64,000 nucleotides of DNA from Hydractinia symbiolongicarpus (taxonomy: Eukaryota; Cnidaria; Hydrozoa; Anthoathecata; Hydractiniidae). The notes under the pieces were generated by a model, which was not told where the DNA came from, did no database searches, and saw only the letters and a list, made by a program, of their open reading frames with translations. Shown here piece by piece: positions 32,670-44,357 of this stretch. Where the stretch lies: contig NC_079875.1 in assembly GCF_029227915.1 (NCBI RefSeq), positions 31,999,501-32,063,500 of the forward strand, written 5' to 3'. Within the stretch, counting starts at the first letter, position 1. Each line of letters opens with the position of its first letter. The position numbers were made by a program, and so were the translations under genes.

Positions 32670-35600
32670 AATCCAAGGGGAACGAACGAGAGTAAGGAAA
32701 TATTCCGATTGCTGCATAACTTGTCACATAAACAAGCACTGATATTGTATATAGCCTACACCTTACTACATGCCGTCTATAATAGATTTTTGTGTCCTAA
32801 TATCATGTGGTTTAAAATATCTAACAGGTTAAAAGCATCACACACAGCACACAACAAACGTTCGTATTACGTAATACAAACGGGTGGTCGATTCCGTTGT
32901 AAACTAATCTTGTTTCGTTGTAAGTGTTCAGACCTCAATGTTTTTGTTTACCTTTATTCGTAAATTCATTTTCAAATACGAAACTTCCTACCAACTTTAT
33001 TGACATGAACTATTGCTAGTCGCAGGTACTGAGGCCAGCTTTTTACTGCAATTGCACAATAAAAGAACGGATTTCGCTACTAACCTAACATAAAAGAAAA
33101 AAATAAAATGCATTGAACTTGCCTAGAGAATACCTAACTTGGTGATAATTTGGCTGCTTTTTAGTTTGCATCGTTCTTTGTGAAATGCAGTCAGTGTGTT
33201 TTATCGCAGATTCGCAAACATTTTTAACGAATATGTTTCAGTCCATGAATGCTTCAATTTGTATACACAAGGTGAGAAAAACAATTTCTAATATTTGCAT
33301 TTTGATTTTTCTGTACTGTACCATTCATGTGCTCAACTTCCGTCCTGTTTTTCTTTTATTACTTAATAAGGGTGTTTTCTATGGTGTATGTTTTTATATT
33401 TATTAAATTTTTTTGTATTATCTTTAGACAAAAAAAATTGACTTTGCGTATGTTTCCAGTAATTGACATGACGTGAAAAATCAGTAAGATAAAGAATACA
33501 CAGAATACGCGTGGACAAAGAGACATTGGTAGTGAGATACGGAGATGTAGATTACGCTGTTTGGTACACTTAGCTACTGATGTAAACCATTCTACTTCTG
33601 TCATTTGCTAATGCTTACTTTCTTACTACAATCTGCTTAGAAAGACTGAGACATGTTTTATGCTTTCATTTTCAACATGCGCAAGCGTAACAAATTGTAA
33701 AATGTTTCGTGGTGACTTTTTGTATCAAATACTTCTTGGCGCTGTTACCGCAACTTTAATATTCAAATTTATAAACCATATTTAACTTTGTCAGTGTCCA
33801 CGGCTCTATATGGATTACATCCTTTGTGCGTATTTTTGAAGAAGAAAACCATAAAGCCGGTCACCATTATTTTCGCCGTTGAGGTACACAAAGCATACAT
33901 TGTAGTGCAGAATCCGAAAAGAAACTTTGTTGCCGACTTACTGCAGAACGTCGGAAACGGAGCTTCTAACTAACTACAAAATGTCCATTGTGCAGCGGTT
34001 GTTTCTTATCAGGATGTTCGCACTCATCCACCAGTATTTTGACGAATTGGGTGAAATAGGACGATTTATAAAGTTTGGGAAATATTATAATTGATAAATA
34101 TATTTCATTCTAATATTTAAAAATAGAGGACATTATTATATTAAACGTTGGCCATTATAGCACTCATGAACTGAAATCATCTTCGTTATCGTCATGTTTG
34201 TGGTATACCCAACTGCATTTCACAAACAACAATATGTAAATGGATGCATTGCATCATTTTAGAACGGCGTAAAGCGACTACTCAATTTCACTATATATTT
34301 TCCCCAACCTGCTACCTTAAATTTACTGCTTAATGTCCGGCAATTCAAGTCAGTCGGCTAACAGTGTTAGTTTGTTTTGGACAAGATGTTTTGTCTTTTA
34401 ACACACGTGTTTTCATTGTCTTTCCTTGGTCACTTGGTCACGAAAAAAGTTAGCTAAAGGTTGATACTATGATAAGTAGTTTAAAACGGTTATATGTGGC
34501 GATGTTACTAAAATTACGTGATGACGCAAATCAATAAAATCATTCGGATTTCATTTATTTGTAGTTATTAAAAATCAAATCAAAACATGAGCACCTCTTT
34601 TTCTCATTACTAGGGGCGAAATCTAAATATACCTAAATAATCACGGTACACTGTGAAGAATTTGTGCATTAATTGAATACGAGTACAAAATTTACATACA
34701 TTGCGGAGAGGTTAATGCGTGCTTAATTTTTTACTTTCTACTACAACTTTTCAACCGTTATAAAATCGTGTTTCTTAAAACTGTTTCTAGGAATTCAAAA
34801 TTCTTTTCAATTAATTTTCGCAGAAAACACTACCACGGTAATCCGCAAAAATTTGGAATGCTAAATCAGCTAAAACTGCTATATTTTTCATTATTGTAGC
34901 CTCAGCTTTTAGTTCCTTCTCACTAACGAAATAAATATCCATACAGCGTTCGTTTTAAAAGCGTCTCCTTTTACCTAATAACTCTTTTTTCCTATAAGGA
35001 AATAATGTTTCAACCATTCGGGTATGCTTTATGTAATTATCACATGAGGTGAAAAAACGCCAATCTCTTAGGAAAAATCTGCTATGAACTCTCGTCGTTA
35101 ACCTAATGTTATCAAATAATAGCGAATATCTTTTTTTTGCGCCTTTATATGAAAATAAACGGAATATAAAACTTTTATTTGGCAATAAGAAACTTCTATC
35201 AAAATAATAAACCTTGTTTTGAACTAAAGTTAATTTCTTAACTTACATAATATTCAAGCTACGTATATTTCTTATATATTCTCTATGCATTTATTTATTT
35301 ATTTATTTATTTAAATACCACAATATGTTTCTTTCTATATTGATCTGTTAACATATTTAAAAAGGGACGTGCGATTCATTGTCGCAACACCATATAAAAT
35401 GGCGATCGCGCTACGATGTTACTTTACACAGCCGCCATATATGTTACAAAAAACAACTTACCCGAGTACGTAATATTCTAAAACTTCTTCCATTTTAATC
35501 TGGGCTGGCACAGCTAAAAAATATAGAAACGTTATGAGTTTGCAATTAAGAAACTAGCTACTTCATCGATCAGAAAATAATTATGTTCAATATTTGACGG

Positions 35601-36160
35601 CGATGTTTTGGAGTAAAAATAAAGTTTTAGGCTTTTTTATAATGAGGTATTAAGAACATATTTTCCAATATTTATATAAGGGAGGGGAATATTGTATTGT
35701 ATTGCAAGAATTGATGTTTAATTAATGATGTCGTCGTCAACACACTTCCAAATAGCTTCAAACTATTCAGTATTCTAAATTGTGCCTTCTCACTGTGTGA
35801 CATTTTTGTTTAGATTTTATGATTACAATAAAAATGCCGGACTACGTGATACCAGAAGCTCTTGTTTGCGCCAGATTATACATAGTATAAATTAAATAAA
35901 TTGTATCTGCACCTATCCCTTTATTATGATCAAATTTAAAAAAGAATTCGATTAAGAGTAAGATATAAAAAGAATTTTAAAACAGGCATTTACTATTTCG
36001 TGTTTTTTTTTTGCCAATTTTGAGGAAGCATTTGAGACTTTCTTTACAAGAACAATTTAAAAATCTTGTTGCTGACACTTTTTATTACTTAATATCCCGC
36101 CCAAGAAAACACCATCACACACCACTGAGAAATAATAAAAAAATAAGTTAGAACTGACGT
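32670..36160. other. Non-coding interval
   Basis: About 3.5 kb of AT-rich DNA without recognised genes. Scattered 60-85 codon frames (32709-32963, 33185-33406, 33788-33973 plus; 34955-35185 minus) lack known motifs and splice context. A TTTA microsatellite lies at 35288-35314. Intron of a neighbouring gene cannot be excluded. Confidence 0.4.
35288..35314 (+). repeat. (TTTA)n microsatellite
   Basis: Six TTTA repeats. Confidence 0.9.
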
Positions 36161-36162
36161 GT

Positions 36163-36580
36163 TCAACAATATGTCCAATCTGTATGATTTTTTGGCCGAC
36201 ATTTTATATCACATGGGACTCTTTCACTTACGTTACAAGGTCGGATACATCCAACATACATAAGATCGTCAGATCTTTTCGTTGGAAACGGTACAGTACC
36301 ATCGTATCTTGTACAAAGATATGAATCCTGTTGTAAGGTATACGACTTCACTAACGGCCAAATATGTCTAGCTAAGACTCTTTGGTCGTTCAATTTTGTA
36401 GCTTCTCTATTTTCAGTTCTTCTCTCAGCATTAAGCAAAACCATATTGACAATGTTTTGTGCCAATACTCTGTTCATAGCACTTCGAAAGCCCCATAAAC
36501 CCGCTAAGATTTCAGTTGTATGCCAATAATGATCTCGCATGACGTGCATAATGTGACCACTTCCCAACCATTCGGTTAAC
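36163..36580 (-). CDS. Glycosyltransferase-like protein, last exon, copy A
   Basis: The exon starts at 36580 after a 3' splice site (CTTCCTTAG on the minus strand) and reads LTEWLGSGHIMHVMRDHYWH, then ILAGLWGFRSAMNR, LVKSYTLQQDSYLC and PFPTKRSDDLMYVG, ending DWTYC at the stop near 36163. The RDHxxHxxxILAGxWGF arrangement and later DSYLC and PFPTxR words resemble a group of uncharacterised metazoan proteins with glycosyltransferase-like C-termini. I know the motif but cannot name the enzyme or sugar. About 138 residues. Copy B at 38938-39388 is almost identical; here the end is shorter (stop right after TYC) because the sequence changes at 36171. Upstream exons were not found. Confidence 0.65.
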
Positions 36581-38329
36581 CTAAGGAAGATTCAACAGTG
36601 AATTGTTGGTTTCCATATTTTCCGCTTTGACATTTTGTGCATCATTACTTACCGTTACCATGAAGTAATGAAAGTCACCAGAACGGGGGTTGTTATTATA
36701 ATTATAGGAGTGATTATAATGATGTAATTGACTGCTTAAACCACCTGTCTTAAAATTAACTCACAGACAGTACCTGTGTAACCCGACGTTAAACATACGG
36801 TAATAGTCTAATTTAAGCCGTAAACTGTACCAAAACTCCCGAAAGAAACAGACTTAATTCGACTATTATTTAAGAGATAGAATAAAAAATCCAGGTGAAT
36901 TTTTTTATTACAACATTACATATGTTCAGTTCTAACACCTATATTTCACTAGTAGAAAAATATTAATTAGAGAGAGTTCTGCTAGGTATAAACTTTTCGT
37001 AAGGCCCATGTTAAAATTACCAATTCTTATATTTTTAAAATATATTTCTCGGAAGGTAGGTTCGATGTTAAATATTTTGCCCACTCGTCACGTATTTTTC
37101 TAGTTTTCCTCTACTTTTTACTAAATTTAAATTTCAAAAATTTTAAAGGTGGCATTTTAAAGTTGATTTATTTTCTAAGCAAGCTAAATTTTATTTAGTG
37201 GGTCGTGGCATAATTTACCTGGCATTTTGAACTTATCATTGCACAAATTAGGGAAGTTCAACCAAATAAGTTTAGTTTTTCTTTAAATTACAACAAAAAA
37301 CAATCACTTCCTGGCCTTACAGGACCCATTTTTCTAAATTAAAAAATAAGTAATTTTATGACCGCTTTACTGTAATTCTAACTTTCTTCATATATTTCTA
37401 TGTAATGTAAAAGAAGAAAACAAAGTTCGTAATTTTTATTTTCACTAATGTAGCTATTTAGTTGTATATAGCTTAAATTTATTCTGATCCACAAATTATT
37501 TTGTGGATAAGAATAAATTTTCTCTGTTTTCTCAGTAACATTTTTCCCGAGGGAATATTGCTAAAACAACATCATTTCTATAAAACAACCTTAAGCATGA
37601 GATGCTAATATATTTCCTGAATTGAGAAAAGATTTTTTTATTTGGGCAATACTTAACATCTTCATGTACGTGTGATGTTTACTAAATTGTGTAAAAAAAT
37701 GTGTTCCTAATCAGGGGCGATAGATTTAATAGATTTTTTGGCAAAGTAATGTCCAGTGTTGTGGTGTTGTACGAGGTAAATCGGGTGTTTTGTGTTTTTT
37801 CTGTAAAAGGAGCTAAAGATTTCCCTGAAGTATAGTTTTTAGTTATTAAAAATCCTTCCTAGATTAGAAACGAAAGTTTCTTTATAGCTAAATAAAACAC
37901 AGTAACCTCCGTAGTTTTAACACTTTAACCTTGTTAAAAAATGCGGATGGAAAATGCATGTCAGCAAATTCAAAACAGGGTTAGCGTTTCCATAGTTTCG
38001 AGTTTCTATAGTTACTGGTATCATAATCTAAGCATCTTTTTACGTTTTACGCACATATTACGAGTACAAGTAATAAGTTGGGGAGTTGCTTTACTTCAAA
38101 ACTAATCGATAACGCCCGTGGAGAAATCCACTTAGGCAGAGGGACAATGGTACTATAGTTTGTTTTTGATTTTTGCTGACGTCAGCAGTACAGATACAAA
38201 AAGATAATATATAGTCAACGTAGTGCATCGTAGAAATGTTGTTTGGAAAATTATAGTCCGTATTAACAACCTGCAAAAGTAAAAACAAAAGCAGCATACA
38301 AAAGTGTGAGGTAGCAACATATAATAAGT
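36171..38329. repeat. Tandem duplication, copy A
   Basis: Matches 38979 to about 41078 at an offset near 2.8 kb, with few substitutions and some indels: a ~57-bp stretch around 37218-37275 is missing from copy B, copy A lacks ~24 bp near 37727, and it holds ~80 extra bp near 38010-38100. The exon of the glycosyltransferase-like gene forms its left edge. Confidence 0.9.
38100..38145 (-). mobile_element. Helitron-like 3' end, minus strand (copy A)
   Basis: On the minus strand GTGGATTTCTCCAC is followed by GGGCGTTATCGATTAG, very like the 53467-53496 terminus. The same end is found at about 40804-40848 in copy B. The final base group is TTAG instead of CTAG. The matching 5' end was not located. 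Confidence 0.5.
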
Positions 38330-38796
38330 AGATATACAATAGGTAAACATAGGTTATTGAGATTTATTAACCCGAGGTGATTTATATTCAACGACGCGCA
38401 GCGGAGTTGAATATAATATCACCGAGGGTTAATAAATCCAATAACCTATGTTTACCTATTGTATATATGTTTTATTATATACCCAAAAGAGATTGTCGAA
38501 GCGATTCATTTTTGTTTCGATTTCTTTGTTTTGATGTTTTTGTAAAAAGAATTTTCTCGACAAAAAAGTTCCCGCCAGTTCACGTGTTTGGAAATCGACC
38601 AATCAGAAAACGGACCACTAAGAAACAACCAATCACAGTTAATTACGATAAAAATCAATGAGGCGGAAAGGATAAAATCAAAACATGCGTTTACGAATGT
38701 TTTGTCAAAACTATTGTTACGTCACAAGCATTGAATAATACGGGTGGAATACGATTATTTATTCAATGGCTGTTTTTGCTTACGGGTATATAATAA
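38330..38796. mobile_element. Foldback/MITE-like insertion between the duplicated copies
   Basis: Present at the A/B junction but absent from the equivalent point in copy B at about 41078. It is bordered by ATATAATAA on both sides (ending at 38329 and 38796), as a target duplication would be. It holds a large palindrome (38333-38466) and then a 325-bp part whose ends TTATTATATACCC (38472-38484) and GGGTATATAATAA (38784-38796) are perfect 13-bp inverted repeats. CCAAT-type words occur twice near 38596-38640. No transposase. Confidence 0.65.
38333..38466. repeat. ~60-bp-arm inverted repeat (hairpin)
   Basis: Left arm 38333-38392 (starts TATACAATAGGTAAACATAG, ends TATATTCAAC-like) pairs with right arm 38406-38466 (GTTGAATATAATATCACC... 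to TTACCTATTGTATA). The loop is 13 bases and GC-rich (GACGCGCAGCGGA). A few mismatches lie in the middle of the arms. Confidence 0.9.
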
Positions 38797-41078
38797 TAAA
38801 CGTTATGAAATTCCCACAGGAGTAAGTCAGTTAATTAAGCCAGAAAAGAGTTATAAATCAGAAAAATAACATCAAAACATTTAACATGTATATATTCTAA
38901 TACTGTAAAATCTTTAACAAAGTTCATTTTTATTAGTTTACAGTCGTTCTTTGACATACTTGTTTCGATCTGTATTGTATGTCCAATCTGTATGATTTTT
39001 TGGCCGACATTTTATATCACATGGGACTCTTTCACTTACGTTACAAGGTCGGATACATCCAACATACATAAGATCGTCAGATCTTTTCGTTGGAAACGGT
39101 ACAGTACCATCGTATCTTGTACAAAGATATGAATCCTGTTGTAAGGTATACGACTTCACTAACGGCCAAATATGTCTAGCTAAGACTCTTTGGTCGTTCA
39201 ATTTTGTAGCTTCTCTATTTTCAGTTCTTCTCTCAGCATTAAGCAAAACCATATTGACAATTTTTTGTGCCAATACTCTGTTCATAGCACTTCGAAAGCC
39301 CCATAAACCCGCTAAGATTTCAGTTGTATGCCAATAATGATCTCGCATGACGTGCATAATGTGACCACTTCCCAACCATTCGGTTAACCTAAGGAAGATT
39401 CAACAGTGAATTGTTGGTTTCCATATTTTCCGCTTTGACATTTTGTGCATCATTACTTACCGTTACCATGAAGTAATGAAAGTCACCAGAACGGGGGTTG
39501 TTATTATAATTATAGGAGTCATTATAATGATGTAATTGACTGCTTAAACCACCTGTCTTAAAATTAACTCACAGACAGTACCTGTGTAACCCGACGTTAA
39601 ACATACGGTAATAGTCTAATTTAAGCCGTAAACTGTACCAAAACTCCCGAAAGAAACAGACTTAATTCGACTATTATTTAAGAGATAGAATAAAAAATCC
39701 AGGTGAATTTTTTTATTACAACATTACATATGTTCAGTTCTAACACCTATATTTCACTAGTAGAAAAATATTAATTAGAGAGAGTTCTGCTAGGTATAAA
39801 CTTTTCGTAAGGCCCATGTTAAAATTACCAATTCTTATATTTTTAAAATATATTTCTCGGAAGGTAGGTTCGATGTTAGATATTTTGCCCACTCGTCACG
39901 TATTTTTCTAGTTTTCCTCTACTTTTTACTAAATTTAAATTTCAAAAATTTTAAAGGTGGCATTTTAAAGTTGATTTATTTTCTAAGCAAGCTAAATTTT
40001 ATTTAGTGGGTCGTGACATAAAGTTTAGTTTTTCTTTAAATTACAACAAAAAACAATCACTTCCTGGCCTTACAGGACCCATTTTTCTAAATTAAAAAAT
40101 AAGTAATTTTATGACCGCTTTATTGTAATTCTAACTTTCTTCATATATTTCTATGTAATGTAAAAGAAGAAAACAAAGTTCGTAATTTTTATTTTCACTA
40201 ATGTAGCTATTTAGTTGTATATAGCTTAAATTTATTCTGATCCACAAATTATTTTGTGGATAAGAATAAATTTTCTCTGTTTTCTCAGTAACATTTTTCC
40301 CGAGGGAATATTGCTAAAACAACATCATTTCTATAAAACAACCTTAAGCATGAGATGCTAATATATTTCCTGAATTGAGAAAAGATTTTTTTTATTTGGG
40401 CAATACCTAAAATTATTTAATATCTTCATGTAGGTGTGATGTTTACTAAATTGTGTAAAAAAATGTGTTTCTAATCAGGGGCGGATCTACGATTTTTTTC
40501 TGGTTAGGCAAAATTTGATAGATTTTTTGGCAAAGTAATGTCCAGTGTTGTGGTGTTGTACGAGGTAAATCGGGCGTTTTGTGTTTTTTCTGTAAAAGGA
40601 GCTAAAGATTTCCCTGAAGTATAGTTTTTAGTTATTAAAAATCCTTCCTAGATTAGAAACGAAAGTTTCTTTATAGCTAAATAAAACACAGTAACCTCCG
40701 TAGTTTTAACACTTTAACCTTGTTAAAAAATGCGGATGGAAAATGCATGTCAGCAAATTCAAAACAGGGTTAGCGTTTCCATAGTTTCGAGTTTCCATAG
40801 TTACTAATCGATAACGCCCGTGGAGAAATCCACTTAGGCAGAGGGACAATGGTACTATAGTTTGTTTTTGATTTTTTGCTGACGTCAGCAGTACAGATAC
40901 AAAAAGATATGCAATATGTCTAATAACTAACAGTACAACAGAAAACAAGACAATCTTAGGAATATATAGTCAACGTAGTGCACCGTAGAAATGTTGTTTG
41001 GAAAATTATAGTCTGTATTAACAACCTGCAAAAGTAAAAACAAAAGCAGCATACAAAAGTGTGAGGTAGCAACATATA
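38797..41078. repeat. Tandem duplication, copy B (~2.28 kb unit)
   Basis: Begins AACGTTATGAAATTCCCACAG and runs through the exon and its intron-side sequence to ACATATAATA at about 41078, where the starting sequence recurs. It also contains a hAT-type end CAGGGGCGGATCTACG near 40479. Confidence 0.85.
38938..39388 (-). CDS. Glycosyltransferase-like protein, last exon, copy B
   Basis: Same exon as copy A, starting after the same splice acceptor at 39388 and with one visible residue difference (LAQK versus LAQN). It has a longer C-terminus: after DWTY it continues NTDRNKYVKERL before TAA at 38938-38940. This is probably the native end, because a third partial copy at 41079-41262 keeps the matching tail sequence (broken there by extra bases). 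So at least three tandem copies of the gene end existed. Retention of the frame in both A and B suggests recent duplication. Confidence 0.65.
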
Positions 41079-41262
41079 ATAAACGTTATGAAATTCCCAC
41101 AGGAGTAAGTCAGTTAATTAAGCCAGAAAAGAGTTAGAAATCAGAAAAATAACATCAAAACATTTAACATGTATATATTCTAATACTGTAAAATCTTTAA
41201 CAAAGTTCATTTTTATTAGTTTACAGTCGTTCTTTGACATTCATTTCTTGTTTCGATCTGTA
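41079..41262. repeat. Tandem duplication, partial third copy
   Basis: Repeats 38797-38978 (AACGTTATGAAATTCCC through CGATCTGTATTG) including the 3' UTR and last codons of the exon, with a 9-base insertion (TTCATTTCT) that would break the tail. Homology ends where copy B enters the exon body. Confidence 0.85.
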
Positions 41263-42420
41263 TTGTTTTACGTGAAAATCATGTCTATCATTACAAGTTG
41301 TTTTGTTTGATTTTCTTCACCTTCTTTGTCCCCTTTATGAACAGTTTCCCAGTATTATAAGGATTCACAACGAATCTTCTGTTTACTTGATGGTGATTTT
41401 CGTTGTCAGAAAAATATTCATAGGTAACAGAGTGACATCAAAATATTTTATTTTAAATACGTTGCATTGCTCAACAAGATAAGAAATATTATACAACAAA
41501 CTTGGGCTATTCTTAGATTAGGTATTGCTTCATTCTTTTGTTTTAAGCAATTTTATTACAACTAGTCGGTATTGTTTAATTCTAAGCTACCATTTTGTGT
41601 GACAGACGTATACGGGCATTATAATATAGATTAAAAGTAGCATGGGAAAGTTAAAGATCTGCTCATGTTCTTAAAAATTTTAAAATGAGCAGTGAGATGT
41701 TGTATATAAAATGCACTGTGGGCAAAATACTTCTCTCCAACATTTCCAATCCTTTTGATATCTAAAATGGTTTTTAAATTTAAAACTTCTTCATTTAACC
41801 TAGGTAGCATACAATTGCTTTTATATTCTAGCCATAAGTGCTCCCTGCAATTGGACCTGACCCAGGTTTTAGGCGAATCGACATTTTGCCTAACTCAAAT
41901 AAGCAATCGATAATAAAACGCCGCATCGTCATGGAGTCGAAATCTGCGGATGCCAAAAATAATTTAAAGATATAATTGATAATTTATATAAAATAAATTA
42001 GTTTTTTTATAGTTCTATCTATAGAGGTTTCTCCAGCTCACAAAATTAGGTTTAGGGAAATGCCTATGCTGCCTAACCCTAGACCCGCCCCTGTTAATCC
42101 TTCTGGAGTTATCTTGAATTTAACTTAAAATCTTATTTTAAATATCGTTGGTATTGCATCAGGAAGTAACTCTTTCTTCGGTTTTGCATTCATCAACTCA
42201 ACTTGCTGGTTACGTTTGATGCACTGTAGATGAAAATTAGTTTCGCATAGAATTAAGCTTTGTTTGAAGTAAAATGTTTTAACTTCAATCCAGTTTTCAT
42301 GTTCACAAACCACCTTTCATTTCTGCTTCCTTCTTAGATTTCTGAAGTTTGAAACAACTCCTTTTGATCTTCCCGTTTCCCGTTGCATATAAACAGGCGG
42401 GCGCTAAACATGTAGGCATT
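41263..42420. other. Non-coding interval with one hAT-type end
   Basis: No gene recognised. CTAGACCCGCCCCTG ending at 42096 is the inverse of a hAT-type CAGGGGCGGGTCTAG end. It could pair with CAGGGGCGGATCTACG at 40479, but flanking 8-bp duplications do not match, and the 40479 end also exists, eroded, in copy A near 37716. Confidence 0.4.
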
Positions 42421-42939
42421 CAGGGGCGGATTTAGGATTTCTGATGTACCCCGTCGTAAAATGTACTTATATTAGTGACACGCGAAGGCCCACCATGGTT
42501 GGGCCTGAGGGGCCAGAAAATTTTTAAACATTGGAGGATCCTAGATTGTCTGAAAACAACATTCCCGCATCTAAATTGTAAATTATTTTGAAAATAAAAA
42601 GGCTATTTGTCATTCATACAGCATAAAACGAAAATCGTTACCGTGTCATCTTTTCAACAATGTTGTTTGGTTGCTTCTCTTTCTTGCTGAGTTTCTATTG
42701 TTATATATGAAGCCTATGAACTAAAGAAACAAGATTATCTCATATAATTTATAGATGTTAATAGGCCGTTTCGCTCAATATCAGAGCTCATCAGCATGCC
42801 TAGGATAACAAAAAATGTCATCCAGACATGGACAGCCAAATAAAAAAGAAGTAAAGAATTAAGATAACAAGATACAATGATGAGGAAAAAATAGAGAAAA
42901 ATTTAGCTGTCAGTGGCATATTTATATTTAAAAAATACA

Positions 42940-43131
42940 GGATAACTTGACAACTGCAACTATGTTCTACTATTTCTTGACAGTTGCCAATTAAATGATA
43001 ATGAATATTGCAATGAAATGGTTTGATATGAATAAAAATGAATGCAGGATAAAATGACAACTGAGTAACCCCATAGTCCCTGCAAGTATGTTCTACTATT
43101 TCTTGACAGTTGTCAATTAAATGAAAATGAA
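42940..43131. repeat. Diverged direct repeat of ~70 bp
   Basis: TATGTTCTACTATTTCTTG followed by ACAGTTGCCAATTAAATGA occurs at about 42959-43001 and again at about 43087-43131. It lies in the 3' non-coding part of the hAT element. Confidence 0.7.
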
Positions 43132-43307
43132 CTATGGACTAAAAAAATGGAAATGGAACACGAAATATGTTAACAATCAAAGTGACAAAGTAGTATTAAT
43201 ATAAGTGTTTTAATAATTTTGATAAACATATTTTCTATTAAATTAATTTTTTAAGAATACCAATAGTATAACATAATACCAACCTTTGCAACAAATATAC
43301 ATAACAA

Positions 43308-43700
43308 TTAAAATTCAAGCCTACGATTTGAAAGAGCGTATCTATCAATGACTTTATCTTTGTCAGGGATAATTTCTTGATGGATATATAACAATGCTAA
43401 CCCATTTAAACGATCATTGTTCATGGTACTCCGTGCGTATTCTTTTAACCTTCTTAATGCAGAGAAACTCCTTTCACTCTCACAGGAAGTAACAGGAAGA
43501 GTCCCAAGAATACGTAGGGCTATTTTTATATTTTCAAAACCAGGGAAAGAAACTGCTTTTAATGCCAAGGATATGCTATCAGGGAGAGTATCAGTATATT
43601 CTTCCCAATATTTTTCCCAGAGCGACAGTTCAGGTGTGGTATTGTTACTGAACGTTTAAAATAATCAGATACTGAGTCAATCAGATACTGACTTGATGTA
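43308..43700 (-). pseudogene. hAT C-terminal dimerisation region
   Basis: The minus frame 43568-43308 reads FPGFENIKIALRILGTLPVTSCESERSFSALRRLK (key words), then RSTMNNDRLNGLALLYIH, the hallmark C-terminal dimerisation and catalytic-Glu region of hAT transposases. One frame over and just upstream (43560-43630) the words ELSLWEKYW and LPDSI, normally just before this motif, are visible. So a frameshift lies near 43560-43570. The stretch is directly attached to the OTU/vertnin-like region, with no room for the catalytic RNase H-fold core. Confidence 0.85.
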
Positions 43701-44357
43701 GGCAATTGCTGAGGAAGAGATACCTTTGGTAAAATAAGCTTATTCTTGGTGACAGATTTAAAATCAATTTTCTTTTGAAAGAATCCAGAAACATTGGTAG
43801 ACATACATTTCTTCTTAAATAGAGGCTTATAAATTAATTCCTTAGAAGTAAATAAAAGTGGCACATAGTGATTATGTTTAAAAGTAAGATCTGAAATGAG
43901 ATGACCTTCATAACAAAACAAAATATGGAAGCAATTTTCATCAACCTTTGGCACACGTGGAAAAACCTTTTTATTGAATATTTCTTTGTATTTGAGAGGA
44001 CCACAATCAGGATAATAACACATAATATTTCTGCGAATTATAGAAGACAATGACAAAACAAAGAGAAAACCAGACCACTGGTTCATGTTTTTCAAACAAA
44101 AAGTAGCCTCAGCTTTGACAAGTTCAGCAGCCTTAAAATTAGTATCAACAGCAGCATGAGATACTGACATTGCTAAAATATTTGATGGACTTAAAGATGG
44201 ATATTTGTCAACAAATAAATTGGGGTGAGAACTATAATACTCAGAATTGACAAAAAGTTCAATGAAAGCAAGTAGCCTTAACTGTTGCGTCAAACTATTA
44301 TCACCTACCAGACATAAGGATATGGAGCTAAACAAGCAATTTCCAGATGATTCGGAC
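43559..44357 (-). CDS. hAT-associated protein, exon 2: OTU/vertnin-like region
   Basis: Starts after the 3' splice site ACTGTTTAG at 44358-44366 (minus). It reads SESSGNCLFSSISLCLVGDN, LRLLAFIELFVNSEYYSSHP, then ILAMSVSHAAVDTNF and later NCFHILFCYEGH and FKHNHYVPLLF. The GNCLF start, an LR..AFIELF helix and an NHYVPL end resemble OTU-like cysteine protease or vertnin-like domains that accompany cnidarian hAT elements. The Cys of GNCLF is present; the late NHYVPL would supply the His. Near the end SSQYLIDSVSDYFKRSVTIPHL matches the start of the DUF4371 hAT core, after which the frame drifts to a stop. About 265 residues. Confidence 0.65.

Noticed and set aside
38091-38350. Cys/Leu-rich minus-strand frames
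   Set aside because: They overlap a Helitron-like end and the palindrome, differ between duplicated copies and lack any family match.
40479-42096. A second hAT element bounded by CAGGGGCGG ends
   Set aside because: The left end also exists (eroded) in duplication copy A and the partial third copy lies between the ends; no matching flanks.
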